64,000 bases of DNA from Prevotella sp. (GCA_031285625.1 JAITVV010000017.1:1-64000); one strand, 5' to 3'. Shown: positions 1 through 10,574, counted from the first letter of the stretch. The notes: a model not told the origin generated them from the letters alone. A program made the numbers and translations.

Positions 1-30
1 ACATTGAAGCGAGGCGCAAAAGCATTTTTG

Positions 31-60
31 GTTCCTTTTTTTGATTTGGAAAAAAGGAAC
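31..60. repeat. 11-bp inverted repeat, 8-nt loop
   Basis: GTTCCTTTTTT and AAAAAAGGAAC form a perfect hairpin. No U-tract follows on either strand, so it is a weak terminator candidate at best; it could belong to a gene left of the window. Nothing else recognisable lies in bases 1-145. Confidence 0.4.
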
Positions 61-145
61 ACAAGCAATCTGTGATTGCGCGTAGTATAATTGAATTGAA
101 CATATAATTCTAACTACCGATTCATATAAATCGCTTGTTAAAGAT

Positions 146-204
146 AAAAAGTAACAAAAGTGACAAAAGTGGCACATTTTTCACTATTTCTTCTGTTACT
201 TTTT
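146..204 (-). terminator. Putative terminator of the macroglobulin gene
   Basis: Arms AAAAAGTAACA and TGTTACTTTTT (11 bp, perfect) enclose a second inner pairing AGTGA/TCACT. It lies 60 bases downstream of the stop of the minus-strand alpha-2-macroglobulin gene, and the T-run on the minus strand is inside the stem. The left arm overlaps three tandem 9-mers (149-175) of pattern AAGTRRCAM. Confidence 0.4.
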
Positions 205-263
205 ACTCTCTTCAATTCTCAAAGACCTTTCTCTATTAGATAATTTTGATAGATTATAGTTTA

Positions 264-3200
264 TTATTTTATATCAACCTTGTCCATATCATTATTCGCA
301 TTTATGACAGGGAAATACATCATTTCCGCCTTAGCAGGATTAAGAATATATTGTCCGGAATAGCGAGGTATCAGATTAATGGTATATCTGTATTCTCCCT
401 TCGGCAACTTCTCACAGAAGATAGCAACTTTCTCTTTAAAATACTCCCGATATACCTCATAGTTACTATAACCACGATACTTACTCTGATAACTGCAACC
501 GGCAGGTACGGGCACTTCTATTATCACGTGTTCGGCATTGTCCTGCTTCACTTTTACTTTTACTTCCATAGTCACAGGAACGCCTTTCTCTAAAGTTTCT
601 CTGTTTATAGAAGTCGTTATTTCAAATGCCTCACCAAAATGCTCTTTTGTCCTTCGCTTCATGGTATATGCCGAGTAAATAAGTGGCATGCCATTCTCTT
701 TCCTTATAGATAACTGCTCGCCACCTTGCAGTGTCGTATTGAATGGGAATTCTCTGACCGTTTTATTCTCTTTTCCGGTAAATATTACTGTAGCCTGATT
801 ATCAGCTGTAGTAGACTCGGCTAAGAGATCCGGCAAAATAGTCATCAGGGCAGATGAAGCCTGATAAGTGTTCCATCCATAACGTTTAGTCCCCAATATA
901 TACATTTGCATGCCGTCTATATACTGACGAAGTTCTGAGTCATTACGTGCAATCCGATAAGCTATTACATTAGCTATATCATTGTTGTAATACCAGTAAT
1001 TTGAACGAAGTGTATCTTTTATATTTACTGCACCAAGCACATCCTTGTTTATATGACTGGTCAGAAGTGTTTTGTCATACTCCATCCCCAACTTCTGACG
1101 CATTTCCATCAATGTCAGCTTCTGAGTAAGATATGAATTGCGAACAGCATAATGCTCCGGTCTTTTAGTCTTCTTGTATCTGTTTACCAGAGAGTCTTCG
1201 CGGGCCTCGGTTTTAGCAATTTTGTCTTCAAAGAGTTTTATTATTTCGTCATAACTTTGTTCTGTACCCCAATCAGCCAATGCATTCAGTACATCAATAT
1301 CATATAATGAAGTATTGCGGAAACGATGTACATCAATATAGTCATACTGAACCCTCTTTATATCCAGATCCACCCTATAGCCTGCTATGCGAGCCATATT
1401 CAATGCCCGAAGAATATGGGCTGACATCCAATAAGATGTACTGTTATTATTAGACCACCACGACCATAGTCTGCCCTGATTCTGATTTTTGAGCAAGCGC
1501 CCTATAATCTCATTTACATTCTTATCATATTTAAATGGTTCTTCTTTAAATTGCGCATAAAGACGATAGTTAAGCAAACCTATAAGTTTAGATGCCAATT
1601 GTTCGTTGCATGCATATTTGTATCCCATCAGGTAGCCTGCAGCATCCATATATACATCTATCTGCTTGCCTGTGATAGATATTTCTACCTGTTCGTCAGG
1701 GGCAGCAGCAGCATTAATATTATCACCATTACGCAGAAATTGAAGCACACCTTCTGCCACTTCCACCCCTTGTTTTTCGATAGAGATACTCCTTTGTTCT
1801 CCATCCGAATAACCATCATTCCGAGTAAAACGATATGAAAAAGTGAGGCTATCCTGTTCCGATGGAGCCACTACCGGCAGATACTTCTGATAAGAAGCCT
1901 CAAAATGAATTGGAGTACGGAAGATAGAATCACCGTTGTTTACAAAAATTATTTCCCCATCTATTTCCTTATCTTTAGTATAATTACGAATATTAGTAGA
2001 GAAAAGGGAAGAATCTCCTTCAACAAGGAATTGAGGCGTTTTAATTTCTGCCATTAATGGTTTGTATGAGTTGATGCTACGACGCAGAGTACCTGTTTTC
2101 AATTTCCGGTTCATAGCATATACTACAGCCTGCCATTTGGTTATATTATCAGGAAAAGTAACAGAAAAGTGCACCTCTCCTTTTTTATCTGTTACCAGCT
2201 TAGGCTCCCAGAAGCCCACATCAGAGAAGTTGGAACGCATACCATCGAGTTGCATCAGTTCACTATAAAGTTTAGCCGAAGCATCATCTTCTACGGTTTC
2301 TGATTCCGTATAGCTTTCCATTTCATGGCTAGTGATCATACCGGAAGCGGAAACACTACTTACAGATCCTGTCAGACTCATCTTTTTCTGTACGCCATAC
2401 GCAACTACAACCACTTCTTCAAGTAGTTGGGAATCTTCTTTCAACACTACGGTAATACTACTGCCCCGTGTTACTTTCATTTCTTCCCGCTTATAACCGA
2501 TATAACTGAAAACAAGTGTATTTTCTGCACCATGCAGATCAAGTATAAATTGGCCGTCAATATCAGTCATAGTTCCTGCCAATGTCCCTTTTATATTTAT
2601 ACTCACCCCTATCACAGGCTCTCCCTGTTCATCAGTAACTATTCCTCTGACATCATTGGCTGGATTAAAATACTGCTTACCAATATCGGAATAGCTTTTG
2701 GATGTTGTGCCTCCCCTATATCCGCTTGCAGATACCGTTTGAACAAGTGGTTGGTATTCCAGCCATTTAGCTGATACGGAATCTTTAGGATGCTCTGTGC
2801 ATTTATCCATTTTGAGTTCTACATAAGTACCATAATGTAGTGGAACATCATTATATCTCAGGTAGTTTCCATTGCTATACAGTGCAAAAATATCGTAATT
2901 ACCATATTTCATATCTTTCAATCCATACATGCCATCATTTCCATAGCTACCGAGCACATTCCGGTTAAAAACCGGCACGAATAATTTTCCTGTCTCCCTG
3001 TTACGCATTATAATACCACGAACGCCCGATTTCTCTTTATCTTTCGGTATATGGATTTTAGTATTCCGTAAGCTAACCACTCCCGGGAACCATTTGTCTT
3101 CGACTACGGGAACTAAACCGATCTTACGTCCAAACTCCTTTGGAGTAAAATGAAAATCGTTAAGATTTGAAAAATTATTATCTACGCTCCTGTTCAAAGT

Positions 3201-5999
3201 TTTAGGGTATGGGCTGTCAGGGTATTTATATACTACATTATGAGCATATTTATATCTAAAACCTCCTTCATGAAAATACTCCACACCATCCATATAACGA
3301 TACATACCTTCATCTAAAGGACCTACTGTTTGATGTGTTTTCGAATTGTATCTTTGATTTCCTTCAAAACGAGGATGGAAAACAGGCACTACTATCTTAT
3401 CATTAAGTACATTTCGGGTCATGTATGTAAATCTATCCTCAAAAACAGGGATAACCGATATATATTTCTGATAAAGATTTTCTTCGGTTGAATCCAATTC
3501 ATACACCCAATTCGGATTCTTTTTCGTTCCCTTATTTCTAGCAGGCATATTCACTGTCCTTATATGAGAACTCTTAGGCATATTATTGAGATTGATACTT
3601 AAGATGGTTTTCTTTCCTTCATCAAAACAGTATTTATCAATAATAATAATCCGGTCATGCAGACGTAAACTTATTTTGTGATACCACTTACTATTCACAA
3701 GGAACGAATATCCTTTAGGCTGCCCTGTCCAGCTAAAATAAACAGGTTTTTCATCCACCTCAATAGCATATATAGCAACTTCATTACCATTCACCATTAC
3801 ATAAGGAGCGAATTCGGTAGTTCCATCCGGTGTATCTATTGTATGTTTAAAGATATCATGGTATGGAATAGTCTCTGCAACATAATCGATGGGATACGTC
3901 AAATCTCTATGCAAACGCGGATCGGGGAAAGTGAAACGGTAATAGTCATTCTGGTCCAGATGGGCGATTTTGTTCCAATAATCATAATTCCATTGGGTCA
4001 AAGCCTGAGAATAATTAGCATCTTTCTCATCTATATAATAAGAATCGCGTTTCTCCCTGCCTTTTGGGGTATTGCCATAGTAAGGTAAATCCGGTACATA
4101 ATAATTTAATAATGAATTATATGCAAAGGCTGTTATATCTACTCCTTTCACATTCTGACCACGACTATCGGTAATTTTGATTTTACTATCGATTGTCTGG
4201 CCGGGATATATACGATCCGGCATCTTCCAATCTATATTCAGAAATTCTTTTTGGGGTGCAAATACCCTTCTATATACTTGATCCTCATCCCCCATTGTGA
4301 AAAATATTTCCAGAAAATAGGCCACATCAAGATCAATATATGGTTTCTTAAAGTCAATTTCTTTTCCTGAACCTTTCTCGAGCAGTGTATTACCTTCATA
4401 AACATACCATGCAACATCCAGTCCCAGGGGGTTAACGAGTTCGAGCACGAGCGAATCCTTAACCAGACCTCCCTTTATATCCAGTTCGTGATGCATACTA
4501 CTTACATCTATATCTTTAGAGATTTTATACTTCGGAACAGAAATAGAATATAGTTCAATATTTTGCTTAAATTTCTCTACATGAGGAAGAACGATATCCT
4601 GAGGCTCTTTCCTATTTATCGACATTTTTGCAGGTACACTTTTTTCTACACCCAGTTCACTAAAGCTAATAACTATCGTAGAATCTTTGGTATCATAACT
4701 GATATCATAGTAGGATTTGTAAAATACAACATTATGCGAAGCCGTCAGAGACTGGCCATCAGGTGTTAGCACTGATACATCAACCCGATAGCTACAATCT
4801 GTCCTATCAAAAAGAGAAGCAGGTATCTTATATGTAGTAGGGGTATCATTATTAAGGTTAATTGTATCGCGCCTGATAATATCCGGAACAATTAAAAGAT
4901 CAACATACGAATTTTTCACCTCGCCTCTGGAGATTGCTATTTGTGCCCTCATATCAGGCATAATAAGGTTATTTGCATCAACCACCTTTATTTCCACCTC
5001 ATTGTCATTTGGGAAATATTGTGTAAAATCTTTAAGCTTGGTTTCTATCTTGTTATCATACAATTCATAATCCTCATACCGGAAAGTAGTATGACCGACA
5101 ACTCTTCCTTTCTTGTCGCGCAATTGTAGTGAATAGTTTTTATCGAGCCTTAGTTTAAGAGAATCATGCAGATTTAGTTCTCCGGCAAAGCCTCCGGGGT
5201 TATACGGATCTATTTCAGTTATCTTTTTAAAATCATACCTGTCAGGTTTTTCCATCCAAAGTTCCAATGCTTTCTTTATTGGTTTCTTTCCCCCTGTCAG
5301 CGCATATGATTTAAAGCGAACTTTTTCACCGGGTTTATATTTATTCTTGTCCGTGATCATATAACTATAAAAATCAGGACCGGAGTCTCTACTTCCTCCA
5401 TAATTACTTCCATATGAAGGGCGGACAATATGTTTAGTAAGGTCGAATACTGCTGTAAATTTATTATGTTCCACTGTCAATATCCGCTGAGGATTTTCTG
5501 ACCAATCATCCGTTCTATACACCTTACTCTCTACATCATACGGAATTTGTGAGTCAAACAACCGCCATTTACCATTTTGTATTTTTACCTTTGCATCACT
5601 TCTCACCTCCCCTTCGGAATCTACGACCTGCAGCGTTAAAATACCATATTCGCGAAATAAAAATACTTGAAAAGGTATAATGGGCATATATCTGTAATTG
5701 ATCCTGTTCTTTGCTATACTGGCATATATAAAGTGTCCTTGCTGAGGAGCATTTTCCCATTTGCCTTTGATAGTAGCCACATGGTTGTACAAGAGCTTTT
5801 CCATTAGTTTTTCACTACCGCCCTCTTTCAGAAACTTCAAAGCTTCCTTATTTGTTATCTCAAATATAAAAATTGAATCACAGCCTTCGCGCCACTCTAT
5901 ACGCTCGGTCAGAGATATCTGCCCATACATCGGAGTAATTAGAAAGCTAAAAGCGAATACTATAAGAAATATGTAAAGTAGTGAAGGTAATTTTTTCAT
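264..5999 (-). CDS. Alpha-2-macroglobulin family protein with embedded SusC-type domain
   Basis: Exported 1,911-residue protein, with a signal peptide at 1-27 and no lipobox cysteine. Alpha-2-macroglobulins trap proteases; bacterial ones are thought to protect the envelope. An MG2-like strand region with YKPGEKVRFKSYAL lies near residue 220. The core alpha-2-macroglobulin motif FWEPKLVTDKKGEVHF is near 1261. A thioester-type CNEQ motif is at 1464-1467 (family consensus CxEQ), followed by the helical complement-like region and a C-terminal receptor-like domain. Unusual: residues about 1113-1201 are a carboxypeptidase-regulatory domain ending in LEEVVVVAYGVQKK, the sequence found just before the plug of SusC proteins; no plug or barrel follows. 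It is monocistronic, with its own promoter box at 6023-6030. Family assignment is secure; the target protease is unknown. Confidence 0.9.
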   Translation of the reverse strand: MKKLPSLLYIFLIVFAFSFLITPMYGQISLTERIEWREGCDSIFIFEITNKEALKFLKEGGSEKLMEKLLYNHVATIKGKWENAPQQGHFIYASIAKNRINYRYMPIIPFQVFLFREYGILTLQVVDSEGEVRSDAKVKIQNGKWRLFDSQIPYDVESKVYRTDDWSENPQRILTVEHNKFTAVFDLTKHIVRPSYGSNYGGSRDSGPDFYSYMITDKNKYKPGEKVRFKSYALTGGKKPIKKALELWMEKPDRYDFKKITEIDPYNPGGFAGELNLHDSLKLRLDKNYSLQLRDKKGRVVGHTTFRYEDYELYDNKIETKLKDFTQYFPNDNEVEIKVVDANNLIMPDMRAQIAISRGEVKNSYVDLLIVPDIIRRDTINLNNDTPTTYKIPASLFDRTDCSYRVDVSVLTPDGQSLTASHNVVFYKSYYDISYDTKDSTIVISFSELGVEKSVPAKMSINRKEPQDIVLPHVEKFKQNIELYSISVPKYKISKDIDVSSMHHELDIKGGLVKDSLVLELVNPLGLDVAWYVYEGNTLLEKGSGKEIDFKKPYIDLDVAYFLEIFFTMGDEDQVYRRVFAPQKEFLNIDWKMPDRIYPGQTIDSKIKITDSRGQNVKGVDITAFAYNSLLNYYVPDLPYYGNTPKGREKRDSYYIDEKDANYSQALTQWNYDYWNKIAHLDQNDYYRFTFPDPRLHRDLTYPIDYVAETIPYHDIFKHTIDTPDGTTEFAPYVMVNGNEVAIYAIEVDEKPVYFSWTGQPKGYSFLVNSKWYHKISLRLHDRIIIIDKYCFDEGKKTILSINLNNMPKSSHIRTVNMPARNKGTKKNPNWVYELDSTEENLYQKYISVIPVFEDRFTYMTRNVLNDKIVVPVFHPRFEGNQRYNSKTHQTVGPLDEGMYRYMDGVEYFHEGGFRYKYAHNVVYKYPDSPYPKTLNRSVDNNFSNLNDFHFTPKEFGRKIGLVPVVEDKWFPGVVSLRNTKIHIPKDKEKSGVRGIIMRNRETGKLFVPVFNRNVLGSYGNDGMYGLKDMKYGNYDIFALYSNGNYLRYNDVPLHYGTYVELKMDKCTEHPKDSVSAKWLEYQPLVQTVSASGYRGGTTSKSYSDIGKQYFNPANDVRGIVTDEQGEPVIGVSINIKGTLAGTMTDIDGQFILDLHGAENTLVFSYIGYKREEMKVTRGSSITVVLKEDSQLLEEVVVVAYGVQKKMSLTGSVSSVSASGMITSHEMESYTESETVEDDASAKLYSELMQLDGMRSNFSDVGFWEPKLVTDKKGEVHFSVTFPDNITKWQAVVYAMNRKLKTGTLRRSINSYKPLMAEIKTPQFLVEGDSSLFSTNIRNYTKDKEIDGEIIFVNNGDSIFRTPIHFEASYQKYLPVVAPSEQDSLTFSYRFTRNDGYSDGEQRSISIEKQGVEVAEGVLQFLRNGDNINAAAAPDEQVEISITGKQIDVYMDAAGYLMGYKYACNEQLASKLIGLLNYRLYAQFKEEPFKYDKNVNEIIGRLLKNQNQGRLWSWWSNNNSTSYWMSAHILRALNMARIAGYRVDLDIKRVQYDYIDVHRFRNTSLYDIDVLNALADWGTEQSYDEIIKLFEDKIAKTEAREDSLVNRYKKTKRPEHYAVRNSYLTQKLTLMEMRQKLGMEYDKTLLTSHINKDVLGAVNIKDTLRSNYWYYNNDIANVIAYRIARNDSELRQYIDGMQMYILGTKRYGWNTYQASSALMTILPDLLAESTTADNQATVIFTGKENKTVREFPFNTTLQGGEQLSIRKENGMPLIYSAYTMKRRTKEHFGEAFEITTSINRETLEKGVPVTMEVKVKVKQDNAEHVIIEVPVPAGCSYQSKYRGYSNYEVYREYFKEKVAIFCEKLPKGEYRYTINLIPRYSGQYILNPAKAEMMYFPVINANNDMDKVDIK

Positions 6000-6022
6000 A
6001 TGTATAGTAGATAGTGTTTTAA

Positions 6023-6030
6023 CAAAGATA
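6023..6030 (-). promoter_or_regulatory. -7 box (TATCTTTG) of the macroglobulin gene
   Basis: Minus-strand TATCTTTG matches the Bacteroidetes -7 consensus TAnnTTTG, 24 bases upstream of the start codon at 5999. No clear -33 element was seen. Confidence 0.55.
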
Positions 6031-6082
6031 AAAGAAAAAATGAAAATAAGGCATGAGATGAAATATTATCCAAATAAATATT

Positions 6083-6116
6083 AAAAATCCTGCAAATCAT
6101 CTCGACTTGCAGGATT
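6083..6116 (-). terminator. Terminator of the PUL operon
   Basis: On the minus strand AATCCTGCAA and TTGCAGGATT make a perfect 10-bp stem with an 11-nt loop followed by TTTTTA. It lies about 40 bases after the stop codon of the GH2 gene, closing the susC-susD-DUF3823-GH2 unit. Confidence 0.8.
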
Positions 6117-6157
6117 CTACCTTTATTCACTTTTTCTAATACTAATTAAGCTCCATG

Positions 6158-9100
6158 TTATTTAAGAAGATAACCAATTATATTTGTCAATAGTTTCCCG
6201 GCAACCGGATCTGTTGTCGATTTTTCAACAGCCATTGTCGATACTGTCATAGTTCCGTTTCCATCATGTATATTTAGTAATGGAAATCCCTTAATAGTTT
6301 TCACATATTCTGACCGTTGTTCCATATCTCCATTTATATATCCGTGTATTTTGGTCTGATTAGCCAATTCTTCTACATTTATATTCCTGTGAATTTTAAG
6401 AACAGAGTTGCAGATAGTTGGTACTTCACGCTTGTTGTTATTGAAATATCTTAACTCCAGTAAATCTATACCGTTGAACACTGGTGATTCGGGTATTTCC
6501 ATATTTGCGATATCTCCTTCAGTCGGTATCATACTACCTGTAATATATTCAGGATATATTTGCTGTGTGGTTACAGGAGAATTAGATATGAATACTTTAC
6601 CTCCCTTCGAGATGTAATTTCTTATCAGTTCGATTTCACCTGCACTAGATTTGCCATCAATTCCTGAAAATATGTAAAGAGCAGCCTTTGTCTTCATTGC
6701 TTCTGTAACTGTAGTTACCTGAGAATAATTTACACCCAGATAGTCTAAAGATGCTTTAAGGTTATTGAAATCAACAAGTACAATTTTCTTCCCGTCAGAT
6801 TGAAGTGTATTCCATTTCTTATCTGCTAAAAGTATTTTGTATTCATTTTCTGAAACCTGTACACCTTTCTCCGTCAGTCTTAATTTTAGTTTAGCTGTTA
6901 ACTTTTCAGTAGGCAGATTGTCGGGTATTTTTATTACAGGAGTCATCATGTGACGCCCATAATGTTTTACTCCGGCTGCCTTTTCCTGCCCTTTCATCAA
7001 TACTTTACCGGTTTCAGATTCGATAGACCAGTAAAGAATAGATGGTTCCAAATCTTTTCCATTTTCTCTATCATTTACAATATATATCTGGGTAGGTATA
7101 TTTTCTCCTGCATAAAAACTTCTACCCCAAAGCTCTGCACTAACCAATACCGGTTGGAATGCCCTCTTAATTGCATAATAAGTGGGGTATGGCTCGATAG
7201 TATTGACATCATATACATTGCGAAACCAAGTGAGTAACGCAAAATGAAGAATACCGGATGCCTTATCGTTCGACCGGCGCAATGCTTCTGCCAGTTCTCC
7301 TGTGATAAAGGACTGTACTTCGAGAAAGGCATTCGGATTACCATAAGCATAGGCCTGATAACCAATTAATGTTTGAGGATTCTGATGTACTAATGTATAG
7401 AAACGTGTCGGATGTCCTGTCTCATTATTCGGATATCCGGTAGACATCTCCTGACTGATAAGAGGACGCCCCTCATTACGGTTCCGTTGTTGAAATTCCC
7501 CGTTAAATTCTTTAAAGATCGTATGATCATACCAATTAATATATGAATGTATATCATCAATATCCCCATCATCGATCCCTTCATAAAAAGCTTGCCCCTG
7601 TTTGGCTATATTACGGCGATAATTAGAGTCGAAACTTATAGGGCGCGTAGGATCTATTTTCCTCATTTGTTTAACAACATCAGAAATTATCATCATCTTT
7701 TCTTTCCGCTTTGCCAAGTCCGGCTCATTATCGTAAAACTTCATTTCATTGTTGATTGTCCAGAAAAGGATAGACGGATGATTTCTGTACTTCTTTATTA
7801 AGCTGAGGTACTCCTTTGCCCACATGTCTATCAGTAACCTGTCGGGCATCGATTCATGAATCATTAGCCAAGGCCATGTGCCTTCATGACTGATACCTAT
7901 TCCATTTATATCAGCAGCCTCAATCCACAATTTATTATATGGAGTAGTATGCGTACGTGTAACATCAATATTACCGGCTTTCATTATCTGATAAAAGCTA
8001 TTAGCCAGATTGGCATCGTTAGGTGCCAGCGCAAAAGGAGTATGATTACCACCCCGCAACCAATAAGGCTTATTATTAAGATACAACAATCCATTCTTCG
8101 ACTCAAACGTACGGAATCCCGATACAATAGCCATATCATCTATTGGTTGATTGTTTGCTTTAAGTTTAAAGATAAAATTGTAAAGATTCGGTAATTGCGG
8201 AGTCCACAACCGGGGCTTTAACCCAGTAATAGAATAAGTTACAAGTTTTTCCTCTCCTGGATTCAATTCAATCTTATTCAGTGACTCTTCTGTATAAAAC
8301 AGATTTTGTGTATTGTCGATAATATCAGTCGATAAGCTAAATTTTGCCTTTTTGCCTGAATGATTCTTAAGTGTAACATCAAACGTTGCCCCATCAAGCG
8401 CCGGCTTGATAAATACATCTTCTATCCTCACAGGATCAGAGATCACAAGCGATACAGGCTGCCATATTCCGGCAGGATCATCTCCATAAAAGCCATGCGC
8501 AATATCTTTTAGCATTCTGTTGGTTACGGGAACAGTAACAGCTACATCCACTATCTTATCCGCATCTTCTATATTCTTAATATAGTCACGGGTAACATAT
8601 ACTGCTACTAGATTTTTACCCGGTTTCAATAGAGAAGAGACATCAGCTTTGATCTCGCCAAACATACCAACATTGGATGTTACTTTGATACCATTTACAT
8701 ATACATCAGCCATTTTGGAAACTGCATCGAACACCAGTTCCATATTTTTGCCTTTTACATCAGCTGGTAATTCGATCCATTGACGATACCATGCTGCCTT
8801 GGTTTTCCTATAATCGAATGTATAATTTTCGCAACGAGCCGTTTCTTTCTGATAATAAGTATCCGATACCCCTTTCGGAAATTTACCCATCGTCTCACCA
8901 TGTAACCAGATACGGATAGGATTCCAGAAATCAGGCACATTCATTACGTGCCACTGATTATCGGCTGTACTGGGATCAGCCTCTTTTTGAGTATTCCTTA
9001 CTTCATAATCAGGTAAAAACAACCAGTTACCATTCAATGTTATTTCTGTACGTGTCGTGTTTATTTTATCTATTTTGACAGGCTGATAAGTAGCCCGTAT

Positions 9101-9772
9101 TTTTTTTCGTTCTGTCTCTTTTTCCTGTTCGGAAACTTTTACTTCATATACCTTATTTGAGATGCCATCCAGAGCATTGGCCTGAAGTGGTGTAATTACC
9201 AGATCATCAAATTCGGTTTCTATCCAGCCTCCTCCAAGTGTTATCGGACCATATGGAGCCAGGTTGCTATTATTATCCACAACGTCTATTCGCGGAAGTG
9301 CCTCATCATTAAGAAAAACCCGGATACGATTTCCACAAACTTCAATTCTGAAATTGTACCATTCACCTGGAACAGGATGAAAATCTACCGGACGGATATC
9401 CAATAGCTCATCTGTACCCATATATCCCATACGGCTTAGATAGATATCGTCCTGTAGTCCTCCTTTCAGACCGATAATGTAACGATCAAACCTGTTATAT
9501 GCTCTGAATCCGGCCCATATTTGTACTTGCTCTGCATCTTTTGGTGCACGTGCTTTGAATGTTGCAGTATAATCTTTAAGGTTCTGATCACCAAAGCATC
9601 CATAGGCGTCCTTTGATTTAAAAACTCCATTCTCAATCCGGCATTCACCTCTCCCAACCAGAGACAACTTAGACTGATGATTATCAAAGTTTTCACGAAT
9701 CTGACTGCTTATATTTAATGCGAAGAAAGAAACCAGTAAACATAGAATCCCTTTAATTCTCCCGTTTTTCAT
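6158..9772 (-). CDS. Glycoside hydrolase family 2 protein with N-terminal jelly-roll domain
   Basis: Exported 1,204-residue enzyme (signal peptide 1-23) that should hydrolyse a beta-glycosidic bond with retention. Residues about 25-195 look like a concanavalin/LamG-like carbohydrate-binding jelly roll. GH2 sugar-binding, immunoglobulin-like and TIM-barrel domains follow (about 235-880), then a C-terminal region with a class I glutamine-amidotransferase-like look (LYIFSGIDG, then ISKGGKVFISNSPV). The probable acid/base is E676 in WTINNEM and the probable nucleophile is E775 in LISQEMS, both as expected in GH2. It is the last gene of the PUL, 73 bases after the DUF3823 gene. GH2 covers galactosidases, glucuronidases and mannosidases, so the substrate cannot be read from the sequence. 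Confidence 0.9.
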   Translation of the reverse strand: MKNGRIKGILCLLVSFFALNISSQIRENFDNHQSKLSLVGRGECRIENGVFKSKDAYGCFGDQNLKDYTATFKARAPKDAEQVQIWAGFRAYNRFDRYIIGLKGGLQDDIYLSRMGYMGTDELLDIRPVDFHPVPGEWYNFRIEVCGNRIRVFLNDEALPRIDVVDNNSNLAPYGPITLGGGWIETEFDDLVITPLQANALDGISNKVYEVKVSEQEKETERKKIRATYQPVKIDKINTTRTEITLNGNWLFLPDYEVRNTQKEADPSTADNQWHVMNVPDFWNPIRIWLHGETMGKFPKGVSDTYYQKETARCENYTFDYRKTKAAWYRQWIELPADVKGKNMELVFDAVSKMADVYVNGIKVTSNVGMFGEIKADVSSLLKPGKNLVAVYVTRDYIKNIEDADKIVDVAVTVPVTNRMLKDIAHGFYGDDPAGIWQPVSLVISDPVRIEDVFIKPALDGATFDVTLKNHSGKKAKFSLSTDIIDNTQNLFYTEESLNKIELNPGEEKLVTYSITGLKPRLWTPQLPNLYNFIFKLKANNQPIDDMAIVSGFRTFESKNGLLYLNNKPYWLRGGNHTPFALAPNDANLANSFYQIMKAGNIDVTRTHTTPYNKLWIEAADINGIGISHEGTWPWLMIHESMPDRLLIDMWAKEYLSLIKKYRNHPSILFWTINNEMKFYDNEPDLAKRKEKMMIISDVVKQMRKIDPTRPISFDSNYRRNIAKQGQAFYEGIDDGDIDDIHSYINWYDHTIFKEFNGEFQQRNRNEGRPLISQEMSTGYPNNETGHPTRFYTLVHQNPQTLIGYQAYAYGNPNAFLEVQSFITGELAEALRRSNDKASGILHFALLTWFRNVYDVNTIEPYPTYYAIKRAFQPVLVSAELWGRSFYAGENIPTQIYIVNDRENGKDLEPSILYWSIESETGKVLMKGQEKAAGVKHYGRHMMTPVIKIPDNLPTEKLTAKLKLRLTEKGVQVSENEYKILLADKKWNTLQSDGKKIVLVDFNNLKASLDYLGVNYSQVTTVTEAMKTKAALYIFSGIDGKSSAGEIELIRNYISKGGKVFISNSPVTTQQIYPEYITGSMIPTEGDIANMEIPESPVFNGIDLLELRYFNNNKREVPTICNSVLKIHRNINVEELANQTKIHGYINGDMEQRSEYVKTIKGFPLLNIHDGNGTMTVSTMAVEKSTTDPVAGKLLTNIIGYLLK

Positions 9773-9845
9773 ATTTGTTTTTTAATTTGAATATTAACAA
9801 ATGGAAGCAAGGAGCTTTTCACTCCCTGCTTTTCATTAATAAATT

Positions 9846-10574
9846 CTATTTCACCTCTACCGTTTTAATATCTGTATAATTATATTTTTGGAAACTATCA
9901 TTTACACGAACACCTATCCTTACAAAATAAGTTCCTTTCCTTTTGATTGGTGCTTTAGTCGTGATTGTCAACGGTTGGCCCTCCTTAGAATTATCCACTC
10001 CCACAACTCCGGCCACAATACTCCCATCGAAATTATTATTTCCAACATATTGTGTACTGGAAATAAACATCTGGTAGTCTTTCAGTGCAGGCATAGCGGC
10101 ACCTGAAGGAGAAGCATTACGTGTAAATTTGAAGGAAGAAATAATGTTTCCCTCAGCATCTGTAGTGGGATCAGCCACCCATTCTACATCGAGATAGGGA
10201 GTCACTGTAAAATCAACAGTTGTAGTCCCTTTCACATCTACTGTCTTCATATCACCTTCGGCAAAAGGATAGAAAGCCCCTTCGATAGGAGTTATACGGT
10301 ATTTAGCTGCGAAAATCTTTCTATTGATATAGGTACCATCCTGATGAATATTCAGATAAAGAGGAAGAGGATTTTCACTCCAGCTTAATTCTTCCAGCCT
10401 TAATTTTATACTTCCTTGTCCTTGCTCCGCCTGATATGGAGCGCCTTTACTTGTTGTAATTGTACCCTGTAATGTTGCATCAGGAGCATCATAGTTATCC
10501 TTTTCACACGAACTGAATACCAGAATCAGAGTAAACAGGAATATATAATATTTTATATTTGATATCTTTTTCAT
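9846..10574 (-). CDS. DUF3823-type surface lipoprotein of the PUL
   Basis: 242-residue lipoprotein: signal peptide ending in FSSC, with the lipidated cysteine at residue 23. The pattern TLQGTITTSKGAPYQ, then GQGSIKLRLEE and a beta-rich C-terminal domain, matches DUF3823, a family typically encoded next to SusD in Bacteroidetes PULs. It probably sits on the cell surface and assists glycan capture. It starts 19 bases after susD and shares its transcription unit. Glycan specificity is unknown. Confidence 0.8.
   Translation of the reverse strand: MKKISNIKYYIFLFTLILVFSSCEKDNYDAPDATLQGTITTSKGAPYQAEQGQGSIKLRLEELSWSENPLPLYLNIHQDGTYINRKIFAAKYRITPIEGAFYPFAEGDMKTVDVKGTTTVDFTVTPYLDVEWVADPTTDAEGNIISSFKFTRNASPSGAAMPALKDYQMFISSTQYVGNNNFDGSIVAGVVGVDNSKEGQPLTITTKAPIKRKGTYFVRIGVRVNDSFQKYNYTDIKTVEVK

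Noticed and set aside
3678-4088. 136-codon plus-strand ORF
   Set aside because: Antisense to the macroglobulin gene, with no recognisable domain; typical shadow of a long AT-rich gene.
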